From assembly GCA_039027855.1 (NCBI GenBank), contig JBCCJI010000011.1, forward strand, positions 62,001-126,000: 64,000 nucleotides of DNA, in the 5' to 3' direction. This document shows positions 1-8,246 of this stretch, piece by piece. The position numbers were made by a program, and so were the translations under genes. The notes below the pieces were generated by a model. The model did not search any database. It was not told the DNA's origin and worked only from the letters and a program-made list of their open reading frames with translations. The stretch is from Thermohalobaculum sp039027855. Its GTDB lineage: Bacteria > Pseudomonadota > Alphaproteobacteria > Rhodobacterales > Rhodobacteraceae. Each line of letters opens with the position of its first letter. Within the stretch, counting starts at the first letter, position 1.

Positions 1-59
1 GGCGGCCGTGATGCGCCGCGGGGCCTGCGGGAGACCCCATGCGCGATCCCGTCCACGCC

Positions 60-75
60 CCGGCAAGGGTGCCGG
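60..75 (-). terminator. Small hairpin just after idrA
   Basis: A 5-bp GC stem (CCGGC/GCCGG) with a 6-nt loop lies directly after the idrA stop codon. There is no T tract, so it is at best a weak terminator or an mRNA-stabilising hairpin. The remaining bases to the left edge stay open on the minus strand but are too short to assign to a gene. Confidence 0.25.
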
Positions 76-2751
76 TCAGGCAATGTCGCGGCGGGCGAAG
101 GACATCGAACGGAAGGTGTGCTTGTACTGGCTCTCCCCCAGCTTGCGCACCATGCCGACCCCCATCTTGTAGTTGTAGTTGCCGCTAATCCAGTCGACGA
201 CCCGCCCGGCCAAGGCGTTGGCCGGTTGCGCGGTGTGCAGGAAATCCATGTAGCCGACCCCCTTCTTCACCGCGGGGGTCACGATGGCGACCGCAGTGAT
301 CGAGGCGCGCGTCAGCTCGATATGGCCGTTCCTGAGCAGCGAGGCGAAGTCGAAATCATCGCCCTCGACGCCAACGATGGTGTTGTTCTGCACGGGGATG
401 CGGTCTGAGAACACCATGACATAATCGCCGTTCTCCACCCCGCGCGCGGCCGCGTCCTCGGGGTGCAGTTCGATCCAGTTTTCGGGCCAGCGCTGCACGA
501 TGTAGGGCCGTCGCCGGTCATCATAGCCCGACTGCCAACGCTCGTTGATCCGGCCAGAGGTGACCCAAAGCTCACCCTCGCGCGGTTTCATCCATTCCCA
601 GTAGCTGGAGAACAGCGACCAGGGCGCCTTTTGCAGGTTGCACTTGCCCGTCTGGGTGTTGAAGTGCGTCAGCTTCTTGTTGAACACCGACGCACCGTAG
701 GGGCCGTTCTCGGGCAGCACGCGGTTCACGTCATGCAGGCGCTTGGTCTCCTGCAGCGACCCGTCGGCCAGCATGAGCACCGGGCCCTGGATGCCGTTGG
801 TGCCGAACTCGCCCAGCTTTTGGTGCAGGGTCTTGCCCTCGCGCTCCGCCGCGACCTTGACCATGAAGAAGTCCTTGCGCGAGCCGCGCGAGAACCGGGC
901 GCCTTCCTCAAGCACCTCGTTGGAGTCGCGCCAGTCGAAGCCCTCGTAGCCCATCTTGCGGGCGAGGTTGGCGATAATCCACCAATCCGGCTTCGCGTCG
1001 CCGGGGGCGTCGTAGAACTTCGGATACAGCCTGATCCGGCGCTCACCATTGGCCCGGGAAAAGGTCTCCTCGCCCCAGCCCGAGGCCGGGAAGATGATAT
1101 CGGCATACCGCGCGCCGATGGGATCGACGAGGTAGATGTCCTGGTTCCAGACCACCATGCCGCCGGAATCGACGCGCCGCTTCAGCGTCTCGATGATGTC
1201 GGCCTTCTCAAAGCTCGAGACCTGATGCGGGTTGCGCGTGGTCAGCTCATCGAACTTGGCCTGCAGCGATTGCGAGCCGCACATCGCCTGCACCCAGGTC
1301 GTGCCGATCACATGCGCCAACCGCGTATGCCCCGACATCAGATAGCGGTCGGTGTCGATCGCGCGCCGCCTGCGCCCGGGCAGCTTCTCTGGGCTCTTGT
1401 TGCGCGGATAGCCCCCGCCGCGCAGACCGCCGCGCTGGTGTCCGCCCGCGCGCCCGATCACCTGCCCCGGCCGCCCGCCACAGCCGCAGATGATACCGAG
1501 CGAGGAGATCGCGTTGGTGTTGCCGGTGTTGTTGGACCAGTAGAAGCCCTTCTCGATCATGATCGAGGTTTTGGGCCGGCTGCCGTCGGCCTTGGGCTTC
1601 GCCATCCAATCGGCCGCGGTGTAGATCTTCTCGACGTCGATCTGGGCGATCTCGGCGGCTTTCTCCGGCACGGCGTAGTCCTGCGCCAGCAGCCATTCCT
1701 TCCAGTCCTCGAAGCCGTCGGTCTGGAACTTGCCCCAGGTCGTGCGCCACTGCCACGGCGTGTTGCGGGTGCCCTGGCCAAAGCCAGAGGAGCTTTCCCA
1801 CTTACTGTTGACCCAGTTCCGGATCCAGTCGGCATCTTCCCAGCCGTTCTCGACGATCACCCGCGCGATGGCGAGGACGACGGGCAGGTCCGTGCCAGGC
1901 TGGATGTCGATCAGCATCCCCCCGTTTTTGACCGCATAGGCGACGCCACCGGTGGCGCGCGGCAGCAGGAAGATCGTCTTCTGCCCGTTCTGGATGCCTG
2001 GCATGATCCAGTCGGTGAACAGGATCGTCTTGCTCTCATAGGGGTCGGTGCCGCACATCAACAGGCACTCGGCATCGCGCCAGTCCTCGTAGGACGGCCC
2101 GAAATTGTCGAAGCCGGCATCGCGGAAGCCCGGTGTCGAGGTCACGTCCGAAGGCGTATCGTGGAAGGTGAAATTCGCCGTCCGCACATTGCGGAGCGCA
2201 TATTTCGTAATCGCGTAGGTGTTCTCCATATAGCCGTAGGAGAACGTCTTCACGCCGTAAGCGTTGGTGCCGTGGCGCTCAAGCACGTGGCGGCCGACCT
2301 CGGCCGCAATATCCAGCGCGAAATCCCAGGTGACCGGCATCAGCACGCCGAACATGCGCACCATGGGCGAGGTCAGCCGGTCGCGGGTCGGACCCTGAGG
2401 GTTATACACCTTCTGGGCCAGCGCGCCGCCGCGGATCGAACTGTTGCCGAGCGGATTGACGAACTCGGTGTCCTTGTCCGGGATGATCACCACATGGTGC
2501 GGCTCGCCGTTGTGCAGCACGATGTTGTGCTGGTTCGGCGCGACCCAGGGGCCCAGCGGATAGGTGGGAAAATCCTCGCCAAAGGCGTTCTGCGCGGCGG
2601 TTGGGCCACCGTTGCGCCCACCGCGCACCGGCCAGCGATAGACCTTGTAGCCGCAGGCGACGACGCAGTAGTCGCAGGCCGTCGCGATCACATCCGCATC
2701 GGGCGGAGGCAGCGGCACACTCTCTTCGGGGACATAGTAAGGCGTTGCCAT
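76..2751 (-). CDS. idrA: Iodate reductase catalytic subunit IdrA (AioA-like molybdopterin oxidoreductase)
   Basis: A molybdopterin-bis-guanine dinucleotide enzyme of 891 residues in the arsenite oxidase (AioA) branch of the DMSO reductase superfamily. C26-x2-C29-x3-C33 near the N terminus is the three-cysteine motif that binds a [3Fe-4S] cluster in AioA-type enzymes. Family-typical sequence continues through the molybdopterin and C-terminal cofactor domains. There is no signal peptide; AioA-type subunits are exported bound to the Tat-targeted Rieske partner. The ATG is preceded by AAGGAG and lies 13 nt after idrB. The neighbours decide the call: a Rieske subunit plus two di-haem peroxidases is the idrABP1P2 set of iodate-reducing Pseudomonas SCT and Denitromonas, whereas aio operons lack the peroxidases. 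Substrate is inferred from this context; arsenite oxidase is the alternative. Confidence 0.82.
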   Translation of the reverse strand: MATPYYVPEESVPLPPPDADVIATACDYCVVACGYKVYRWPVRGGRNGGPTAAQNAFGEDFPTYPLGPWVAPNQHNIVLHNGEPHHVVIIPDKDTEFVNPLGNSSIRGGALAQKVYNPQGPTRDRLTSPMVRMFGVLMPVTWDFALDIAAEVGRHVLERHGTNAYGVKTFSYGYMENTYAITKYALRNVRTANFTFHDTPSDVTSTPGFRDAGFDNFGPSYEDWRDAECLLMCGTDPYESKTILFTDWIMPGIQNGQKTIFLLPRATGGVAYAVKNGGMLIDIQPGTDLPVVLAIARVIVENGWEDADWIRNWVNSKWESSSGFGQGTRNTPWQWRTTWGKFQTDGFEDWKEWLLAQDYAVPEKAAEIAQIDVEKIYTAADWMAKPKADGSRPKTSIMIEKGFYWSNNTGNTNAISSLGIICGCGGRPGQVIGRAGGHQRGGLRGGGYPRNKSPEKLPGRRRRAIDTDRYLMSGHTRLAHVIGTTWVQAMCGSQSLQAKFDELTTRNPHQVSSFEKADIIETLKRRVDSGGMVVWNQDIYLVDPIGARYADIIFPASGWGEETFSRANGERRIRLYPKFYDAPGDAKPDWWIIANLARKMGYEGFDWRDSNEVLEEGARFSRGSRKDFFMVKVAAEREGKTLHQKLGEFGTNGIQGPVLMLADGSLQETKRLHDVNRVLPENGPYGASVFNKKLTHFNTQTGKCNLQKAPWSLFSSYWEWMKPREGELWVTSGRINERWQSGYDDRRRPYIVQRWPENWIELHPEDAAARGVENGDYVMVFSDRIPVQNNTIVGVEGDDFDFASLLRNGHIELTRASITAVAIVTPAVKKGVGYMDFLHTAQPANALAGRVVDWISGNYNYKMGVGMVRKLGESQYKHTFRSMSFARRDIA

Positions 2752-2764
2752 CGGTCCGCGCTCC

Positions 2765-3349
2765 TTATGCCATCAGGTTGTCGTAGCGGCCGTAGATCAG
2801 GCCAAACATGCCGACGGCGTAGATGTCGTCGCCCTCCAGCTCGAGCAGCACCTGCGGCAGCGACTGATAGGCCTGGCCCGAGATGAAGATGCCGTGGCGC
2901 GTCAGGTCGAAGGTCGTCAGGTGCAGCGGGCACGGGCCAAGCGCCTTGTCGCCGGGCTTGTAGGTGCCCTGCAGCGGCCCGCCCTGGTGGGTGCAGGTGT
3001 AGTTGTAGGCCACCACGTCCTGGTCGGGCCCGAGACCGCCGCCGGCCTTCCGGCCCAGCTTCACGATCATCGATTCCGCGTACTGCCCCTCGTCGGGGTA
3101 TTCGAAGTCGAAGGGTTCATCGACGTTCAGCGAGGACAGCGTGGTGATGAACTTGCGCTGATAGGTCGACACGGCGGCCGGTGTCTGGGCCTCGGGCAGG
3201 CCGGGCACACCGACCATCACGACCGCGGTGGCGATGCCGCCCGTCAGCAGCACCTGGCGCCGGGTAATCAGGCAGTTGCGGGTGCCGGCGGCCTTGGCCT
3301 CGCCGTTCGGCCCGTTGATGGCTGTGGCGAGACGCGGTTCGATCGTCAT
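2765..3349 (-). CDS. idrB: Iodate reductase Rieske [2Fe-2S] subunit IdrB
   Basis: A Rieske protein of 194 residues, the small subunit partner of IdrA. C119-T-H121 and C140-P-L-H143 supply the two Cys and two His ligands of the [2Fe-2S] cluster. The extra cysteine pair that forms a disulphide in many Rieske proteins is absent (CTHQGG and CPLH). An N-terminal twin-arginine signal (ITRRQVLLTGG, residues 28-38) precedes a hydrophobic stretch, so the protein is Tat-exported and probably carries IdrA to the periplasm. The reading frame is open far upstream into the peroxidase gene, but the ATG at 3349 starts immediately before the Tat signal. It sits third in a tightly spaced four-gene operon. Confidence 0.85.
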   Translation of the reverse strand: MTIEPRLATAINGPNGEAKAAGTRNCLITRRQVLLTGGIATAVVMVGVPGLPEAQTPAAVSTYQRKFITTLSSLNVDEPFDFEYPDEGQYAESMIVKLGRKAGGGLGPDQDVVAYNYTCTHQGGPLQGTYKPGDKALGPCPLHLTTFDLTRHGIFISGQAYQSLPQVLLELEGDDIYAVGMFGLIYGRYDNLMA

Positions 3350-3362
3350 GGCTCTCGGCTCC

Positions 3363-4502
3363 TCAGTTCTGCCACATCGCCTCGGGGGCGGGCAGCGGCT
3401 GCATCTCGGGAATGTCGGGGTAATCGACGAGGATCTGCTCGCCGGAGAGGCTCTCGAGGAACGCGACGAGATCGTCGATCTGCGCGTCGTCGAGGCCGAG
3501 GGGCTGGATGAGATCGCTCTTGGTCTCGGCGAACTCGTTGGTGCCGCCACCCTGATTGTAGAAGACGACCACATCGCGCAGCGTCTCCAGCATGCCGTTG
3601 TGCATGTAGGGGAAGGTGTGAGCGGTGTAGCGCAGCGAGGGCGTGCGGAACTTGCCCTTGTGCCGCTTGTCCTTGGTCCGGAAATACAGGCCCGGGTCGT
3701 CCTTGGTCTCGCGGTACAGCGGCTCGGTCGAGCCCTTGGCATAAAGCTCGAAGCGGAAGGTGATCTGCGCCAGCGGATCGGTCTCCCAGCCCTCGTAGGG
3801 CGGCACACCGAGGTTGTGGAACTGCTGGTCGCTCAGCAACGGGCCGTTGTGGCAGGCGATGCAGTTGGCCTCGCCCGCGAACAGCGCGAGCCCGCGCTTC
3901 TGCTGCGCGCTCAGCGCATCGTCGTCGCCGCGCATGTAATCGTCGAACGGCGTATCGGTCTGGACCAGTGTCCGCTGGAACGCCGCGATCGCCCGATAGG
4001 CGTTGCGCACCTTGGGATAGGTGTCGCCGAACACCTCGGCAAAGCGCGCACGATACTCGGGCACAAAGGCGAGGCGCGCCTCCATCATGTCGTCCTCGCC
4101 ATTGCCGGCTACCCCGCCGCGCGCGGCCGAGCGGGCCTGACCCTCCAACGATGTCGACGCACCGGCCCAGAATAGTTTGTTGTAGTAGGCGGCGTTCACG
4201 ACGGTCTGGCTGTTCCGCCAATGCGTGGTGCCGGGGTAGCCAAAGCTGATCCGGTCCTGCACCGCCCAGCCCGCCTCGGGCAGATGGCAGGCCGAGCAGG
4301 GCATCCCATAATTGCCCGACAGGATCGGGTCGAAGAACAGCATCTTGCCGAGCTCGACCTTCTCGGGCGTCATGGGATTGTCGGGCGGGATCGGCGGCGG
4401 GCCGAGAGGGGCGAGACCCTGTGGGCGGAGCGCTTCGGCCAATGCCGGCACGGTGAGGGCAGTGGCGAGGATGGTGGCTAGGACGGTCCTGGCTATGGTC
4501 AT
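3363..4502 (-). CDS. Di-haem cytochrome c peroxidase-like protein (IdrP1/IdrP2 type)
   Basis: A periplasmic di-haem peroxidase of the CcpA/MauG family, 379 residues. Haem sites are C69-S-A-C72-H73 and C214-I-A-C217-H218. A Sec signal (TVLATILATALTVPALA) occupies the N terminus. The frame opens at a TTG 15 nt earlier, but the ATG at 4502 has GAGGAT overlapping the preceding gene's stop and is the better start. In iodate reducers the two peroxidases beside idrAB are proposed to remove hydrogen peroxide or hypoiodous by-products formed during iodate reduction. Which of the two genes here corresponds to idrP1 and which to idrP2 cannot be settled by eye. The coding end is 13 nt upstream of idrB. 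Confidence 0.82.
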   Translation of the reverse strand: MTIARTVLATILATALTVPALAEALRPQGLAPLGPPPIPPDNPMTPEKVELGKMLFFDPILSGNYGMPCSACHLPEAGWAVQDRISFGYPGTTHWRNSQTVVNAAYYNKLFWAGASTSLEGQARSAARGGVAGNGEDDMMEARLAFVPEYRARFAEVFGDTYPKVRNAYRAIAAFQRTLVQTDTPFDDYMRGDDDALSAQQKRGLALFAGEANCIACHNGPLLSDQQFHNLGVPPYEGWETDPLAQITFRFELYAKGSTEPLYRETKDDPGLYFRTKDKRHKGKFRTPSLRYTAHTFPYMHNGMLETLRDVVVFYNQGGGTNEFAETKSDLIQPLGLDDAQIDDLVAFLESLSGEQILVDYPDIPEMQPLPAPEAMWQN

Positions 4503-4513
4503 CTGCGGGATCC

Positions 4514-5587
4514 TCAATTCGGCACGTCGCGCCAGTTTTCGATCAGCGCGTAGTCGAAATTCTCCGCGCGCCAGACATAGGCGTCGATATCGAAGCTCTC
4601 GCCGGAGAGGCTTTCGAGGAAGGCGATCAGATCGGCCTTCTCCGACGGCACGAGGTTCAGCGGTTTGAGCCGCTGGTCCTTGAGCGGATCGTCACCGCCG
4701 CCCGCGTTGTAGAAATCGACCACATCATCGAGCGTGGCGAGGATGCCGTTGTGCATGTATGGCGCGGTCCAGGTCAGCTCGCGCAGGCTGGGCGTCAGGA
4801 AACTGCGCCGCGTCTCGGGCTGATGGGTCCGGATGAAGGCGCCTGGATCCTCGCGGAGCAGCATGTAACTCTCGATCCCCATGAACTTCGCATAGGTCAC
4901 AAAGGCCGAATGCCGCTCGGGATCGGCCCAGATCTCGGGATTGTCGGGCACGCCGGTATTGTACGGCTGATCGTCGGTGAAACGCGGGCCGGAATGGCAG
5001 TCGGCACAGCCTGCCTTGCCCTCGAACAGGCCCTGCCCACGTGAGGCCGCGGCCGACAGCGTGGCGGTGTCGATCGGCGCCCCGCGTGAGACGATGGTCT
5101 GCATGAAGGCCATCAGTGCATTGCGCGCGCCACCGTTCGACGGCTCCCCCATGCCGGCGGCGGCGAACATCTCGACGTACACAGGGTCCTGCTTGAGTCG
5201 CTCCTGCATGATGCGCATGTCCATGTTCATCAGGTACGTCTCGGTGATCATGCCGCGGGCGACGTCGTTCAGGTTTGTCCCCAGCCGGCCGTCATGCATC
5301 CAGGCAGCGCGATAGCCAGTATTCGCCAGCGTCGGCGTGTTCCGAAAATGCGCGGCGCCGGAATAGGCCGCCGACAAGGGCTGGCCATCGGTGAAGGCCT
5401 TGTCGGGCTGGTGGCAGGTGGCGCAGGCAAGCGCGGTGTCGCCGGACAGTCGACTGTCGTAGAAAAGCCTCTTGCCCAGTTCGGCGCGCGCCGGATCGAC
5501 GTCGAAGGGTTCGATACCTTGAGCCCAAGCCTGCGCAGCGCACAGAGTGGCTAGAGCAAGCAAGGCCGGAGCGACCTGCATTCTCAT
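4514..5587 (-). CDS. Di-haem cytochrome c peroxidase-like protein (IdrP1/IdrP2 type), first gene of operon
   Basis: The second di-haem peroxidase, 357 residues, with haem motifs C55-A-T-C58-H59 and C194-A-D-C197-H198. It has a signal peptide ending near AQAWA. The start is the ATG at 5587, preceded by GGGAGAA; the frame remains open upstream, but that part lacks peroxidase or signal character. It shares ending motifs with its neighbour (PYMHNG, FYN.GGG, LIAFLESLSGE), so the two probably arose by duplication. It is the promoter-proximal gene of the idr operon, and the intergenic region above it carries two FNR-like boxes and the divergent Crp/Fnr gene. Confidence 0.82.
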   Translation of the reverse strand: MRMQVAPALLALATLCAAQAWAQGIEPFDVDPARAELGKRLFYDSRLSGDTALACATCHQPDKAFTDGQPLSAAYSGAAHFRNTPTLANTGYRAAWMHDGRLGTNLNDVARGMITETYLMNMDMRIMQERLKQDPVYVEMFAAAGMGEPSNGGARNALMAFMQTIVSRGAPIDTATLSAAASRGQGLFEGKAGCADCHSGPRFTDDQPYNTGVPDNPEIWADPERHSAFVTYAKFMGIESYMLLREDPGAFIRTHQPETRRSFLTPSLRELTWTAPYMHNGILATLDDVVDFYNAGGGDDPLKDQRLKPLNLVPSEKADLIAFLESLSGESFDIDAYVWRAENFDYALIENWRDVPN

Positions 5588-5661
5588 CGCGTTCTCCCGC
5601 AATTTGAGATCGAAAGCATCCGATCTGCGAAAGAGCGTCTCACGCTGCGGCGAAAGCGCTG

Positions 5662-5675
5662 TTGATTGCACTCAC
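5662..5675. promoter_or_regulatory. Weak FNR/DNR-like box
   Basis: TTGATTGCACTCAC has a perfect left half (TTGAT) and a partial right half compared with TTGAT-N4-(A/G)TCAA. It lies about 75 nt upstream of the first idr gene, within the divergent intergenic region. It is weaker than the box at 5737 and could be chance. Confidence 0.35.
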
Positions 5676-5736
5676 ACCCGCCAAAGGAGAGTTCGCGACA
5701 AAGCGCCGCATACTAAAGTTGCATCTCTCACTTCGG

Positions 5737-5750
5737 TTGATGCAGGTCAG
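5737..5750. promoter_or_regulatory. FNR/DNR-like operator between idr operon and Crp/Fnr gene
   Basis: TTGATGCAGGTCAG matches the alphaproteobacterial FNR/DNR consensus TTGAT-N4-GTCAA at all but the last base. It lies 56 nt before the regulator start codon. An AT-rich hexamer (CAATAA, near 5770) is spaced from it about as expected for a class II activated promoter reading toward the regulator. The box could also act on the idr operon on the other side. Binding is inferred from sequence only. Confidence 0.5.
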
Positions 5751-5805
5751 GGCGGGAGATGCTTCAGGGCAATAAAGTTCACCGCAACGTGCCGGAGAAC
5801 TCGCC

Positions 5806-6513
5806 ATGAACGACCATCAACCGTTCGACGCCAACGTCGATATCCCTGATGAAACCCTGCAAGCCTGGTCGAGACTGCCCGCCGAAAGCTGGGCGGCGCT
5901 GGATGCGATCATCGTCGCCAGCGACGCCGAGAGAGGGCACCATCCGGCCGGAGAGACCTTTCTCATCGTCTCGGGTATCCATGGCATCATGCGCGAGATG
6001 GCGGATGGCCGGCAAAGCGTCTGCGCCCTCGCTTTTCCCGGTGATTACCTCGACATGCGCCGCGTCGAGCATGAGCAGGAAGGCAGCCTGGTCACCCTCG
6101 CACCCGGTCGCCTGCTCGAGATCGATGCTGAGCGCCTCGATGCCCTCATCGTGCAAGACAGCGACATCGCCGATCTGCTGCTGACGCTGACGCGCGAGGC
6201 TTTTGCCCGTTCGCAAGATCATTGCGCCGATCTGGCGACCAAGACGCCCCTCGAACTGCTGGCCTCGGCCCTCCTGGAATTGCGGCGCCAGCATATCGAG
6301 AGAGAGCAGGACCAGTTCACCCTGGCAATCCGCAGGGGCGATCTGGCGCAGTATCTCGGCATCAAGCCCGAAACGGTGAGCCGGGGCTTCCGCCAGTTGC
6401 GGACGGAAGGCTTCCTCGATGCCGGCGGCAACGGACAGATCAGCATTCTCAACATGCCGGGCCTGCGCATGCTGGCGAGCGGCGGCCGGCCCCGACGCTC
6501 TACCCGGTCTTGA
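5806..6513 (+). CDS. Crp/Fnr-family transcriptional regulator
   Basis: A 235-residue protein with an N-terminal cyclic-nucleotide-binding-like sensor fold and a C-terminal winged helix; the helix-turn-helix is around LAQYLGIKPETVSRGFRQL. No N-terminal cysteine cluster is present, so it does not look like a [4Fe-4S] FNR; it is nearer the DNR/FixK type or an unassigned group. The ATG is preceded by GGAGAA. It is transcribed away from the idr operon, with two FNR-like boxes between, which suggests control of idr and of itself. The inducing signal (low oxygen, NO, iodate or another) is not visible from the sequence. Confidence 0.85.
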   Translation: MNDHQPFDANVDIPDETLQAWSRLPAESWAALDAIIVASDAERGHHPAGETFLIVSGIHGIMREMADGRQSVCALAFPGDYLDMRRVEHEQEGSLVTLAPGRLLEIDAERLDALIVQDSDIADLLLTLTREAFARSQDHCADLATKTPLELLASALLELRRQHIEREQDQFTLAIRRGDLAQYLGIKPETVSRGFRQLRTEGFLDAGGNGQISILNMPGLRMLASGGRPRRSTRS

Positions 6514-6592
6514 TTGGGCCCAGATCAGCCCGATTGGGCCTGAGGGGCCCGAACGGGGCCGCCCGCCGAGCAGCGAGAAAGGGTGACATGCC

Positions 6593-7105
6593 ATGGTGAC
6601 CACAACCCCACGCGAGCTGACCCGTCGCAGCGCCATGGTCACGATTGCAGCCGCCTGCTGCTGCTCAACCGGTGCAGGCGCCAGTGCGCCCCGTGGTCAA
6701 TCCATCGACCAGATCACCGATCTGAGCTCGACGGCGGCCGGCGACATGTTCCGCTTTGAGCCCGAACTGGTCCGCGCCGAGCCCGGCACACTGCTCGAGT
6801 TCCTGAACAGTCGCGGCGATCATACCGTGCACTCGGTCCCGCAGCTCTGGCCCGCGGGGACCGAGCCCGTGAAGATCTCCCACAAGCGCCGGGCCGAGGT
6901 CGCCATCGACCGCCCGGGCCTCTACGGCTTTCGATGCCAGCGCCACGGCAAATACGGCATGGTCATGCTGGTCGTGGCGGGCCCGGCCGCAGACGCGGTG
7001 GGAGACCCGGCCGATATCCAGGGCCGGATCGAGGCGATGCGCGCCGGCGATCGCGAGAAAGGCCGCTTCCGCGACCTGATCGAGCGCGCCAAAGCGCTCG
7101 GCTGA
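6593..7105 (+). CDS. Pseudoazurin/plastocyanin-like blue copper protein
   Basis: A small cupredoxin of 170 residues. The type 1 copper ligands expected for pseudoazurin can be placed: H77 (in GDHTVHS), then C115-x2-H118-x4-M123, with the C-to-M spacing of pseudoazurin. The N terminus carries a twin-arginine-like segment (LTRRSAMVTIAA) with three adjacent cysteines, so export via Tat is plausible. A roughly 35-residue charged C-terminal extension follows the copper loop, which is longer than usual for pseudoazurin. The gene follows the Crp/Fnr gene by 79 nt and ends 5 nt from the convergent peptidase gene. Its position suggests electron transfer from the cytochrome chain to periplasmic Idr or the peroxidases; that is inference. 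Confidence 0.78.
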   Translation: MVTTTPRELTRRSAMVTIAAACCCSTGAGASAPRGQSIDQITDLSSTAAGDMFRFEPELVRAEPGTLLEFLNSRGDHTVHSVPQLWPAGTEPVKISHKRRAEVAIDRPGLYGFRCQRHGKYGMVMLVVAGPAADAVGDPADIQGRIEAMRAGDREKGRFRDLIERAKALG

Positions 7106-7110
7106 CGCCC

Positions 7111-8181
7111 TTACTTCTTCGTCGCCAGCGCCACGAATTCACCGGTGGAATGCTGCTGAAAGGTCTTCGGATCGACGTGGTAGACGTACCCCTCGGGGTC
7201 GTTCACCACCACGCGAAGGCCCTCGAACCCCGGCACCCGCTTCATCTGCACGGCGACGAAATGGCTGTACTCCACCGCGTCGCTCTGTTGATTGCCCTCG
7301 AAGCGCTGGCGCGCCGCCCGGCTCATTACCGGTGAATTCCTGATGCGCACGATCATCGAGACGCCGATCTCGGCGGCCTTCTCCATGGTCTTCATCGCCC
7401 GCTGACGCTCGACCGGCTTGGTCATGTCGAACTTCACCGCCGAGGCCGCGAGATTAAGCTCGTCCTCGGCGAAGCTCTTCACATCCAGCGTCGTCATGCC
7501 TTCGTCGGTCAGCTCGCCCCGGTCGCGCGCGGCCTTGACCAGCGCGCGGGGGTCGAACTGCTGGCCAGTCTGGTCGCAGCACACATTGGCGACTGTATAG
7601 ACCCCGCAGCTCGCCTCGTTGCAGGGCTGCGCCACCAGCCCGATACCAGGGTCTACGCCCTCGAACCGTGCGCCGCGCAGCATGCGGTTGAACAGCTGCA
7701 CGCCATAGGCCTTCACGAACTCGTCCGACAGCGTGGCGAGCTCAGCGTCGAGCATGTCGAGGATCTCGAGCTCAGCGTCGATGTCCTCTTGGCTGTAGGA
7801 CTTGTCCTTGCGCATCTTCTTCAAGAGCCGCTCGCGCGCCTGGATCTCGCCCATACGGGCGTCGGCCTCTTCGCTGGCGAGGTTGATGTCCTCGATCTGC
7901 TCGGCATCGAAGCCCTGGCGGTCGCGCCAATCCCCCGGCTGCCGATCGCCGAGGCCGGCCTCGCGCGCGCGGCGCCGCGCGGCCCGGCGCGCCTTGGCCT
8001 GTCGGCGCTTGCGCATCTGGGCGAGCCGCTTGCGCTCGGCCTCGACCCGCTGCTGCGGCGTCGCCGCCTCGGCCATCATCCCGATCGCGGAACCCGTGGC
8101 CGGTGCGACGGTGGTGACGAGCGCCGGCGCGGCGACAGCGCCGCCGATGGCGATGAGGGCGATGGCGATCACGCGCGTCAT
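7111..8181 (-). CDS. Secreted C39-like (papain-fold) cysteine peptidase candidate
   Basis: A 356-residue protein with a signal peptide, a very basic helical segment (about residues 45-85, rich in RRQAKARR-type sequence) and an acidic helical region. The C-terminal half resembles peptidase C39-like domains: C192 in NEASCGVYTVANV, H307 in YSHFVAV and D328 in VVNDPEG form the order Cys-His-Asp expected of a papain-fold catalytic triad. No family assignment could be checked, so peptidase activity is inferred. It is the last gene of a three-gene operon, 65 nt after the giant secreted protein, which makes that protein a candidate substrate. The ATG is preceded by GAGGAT. Confidence 0.5.
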   Translation of the reverse strand: MTRVIAIALIAIGGAVAAPALVTTVAPATGSAIGMMAEAATPQQRVEAERKRLAQMRKRRQAKARRAARRRAREAGLGDRQPGDWRDRQGFDAEQIEDINLASEEADARMGEIQARERLLKKMRKDKSYSQEDIDAELEILDMLDAELATLSDEFVKAYGVQLFNRMLRGARFEGVDPGIGLVAQPCNEASCGVYTVANVCCDQTGQQFDPRALVKAARDRGELTDEGMTTLDVKSFAEDELNLAASAVKFDMTKPVERQRAMKTMEKAAEIGVSMIVRIRNSPVMSRAARQRFEGNQQSDAVEYSHFVAVQMKRVPGFEGLRVVVNDPEGYVYHVDPKTFQQHSTGEFVALATKK

Positions 8182-8246
8182 GGGAGCATCCTCGTGCTGC
8201 AGTCGGGTCGTTCCTGCCGCCCGACCCTGCCGTGTCGAGCGGCGTC

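Noticed and set aside
463..2886. 807-codon open frame opposite idrA
   Set aside because: Antisense shadow of a clear molybdoenzyme gene.
76..5587. Arsenite oxidase operon (aioBA)
   Set aside because: The large and small subunits are related to AioA/AioB, but two di-haem peroxidases in the operon fit idr and not aio. Kept as an alternative in the gene entry.
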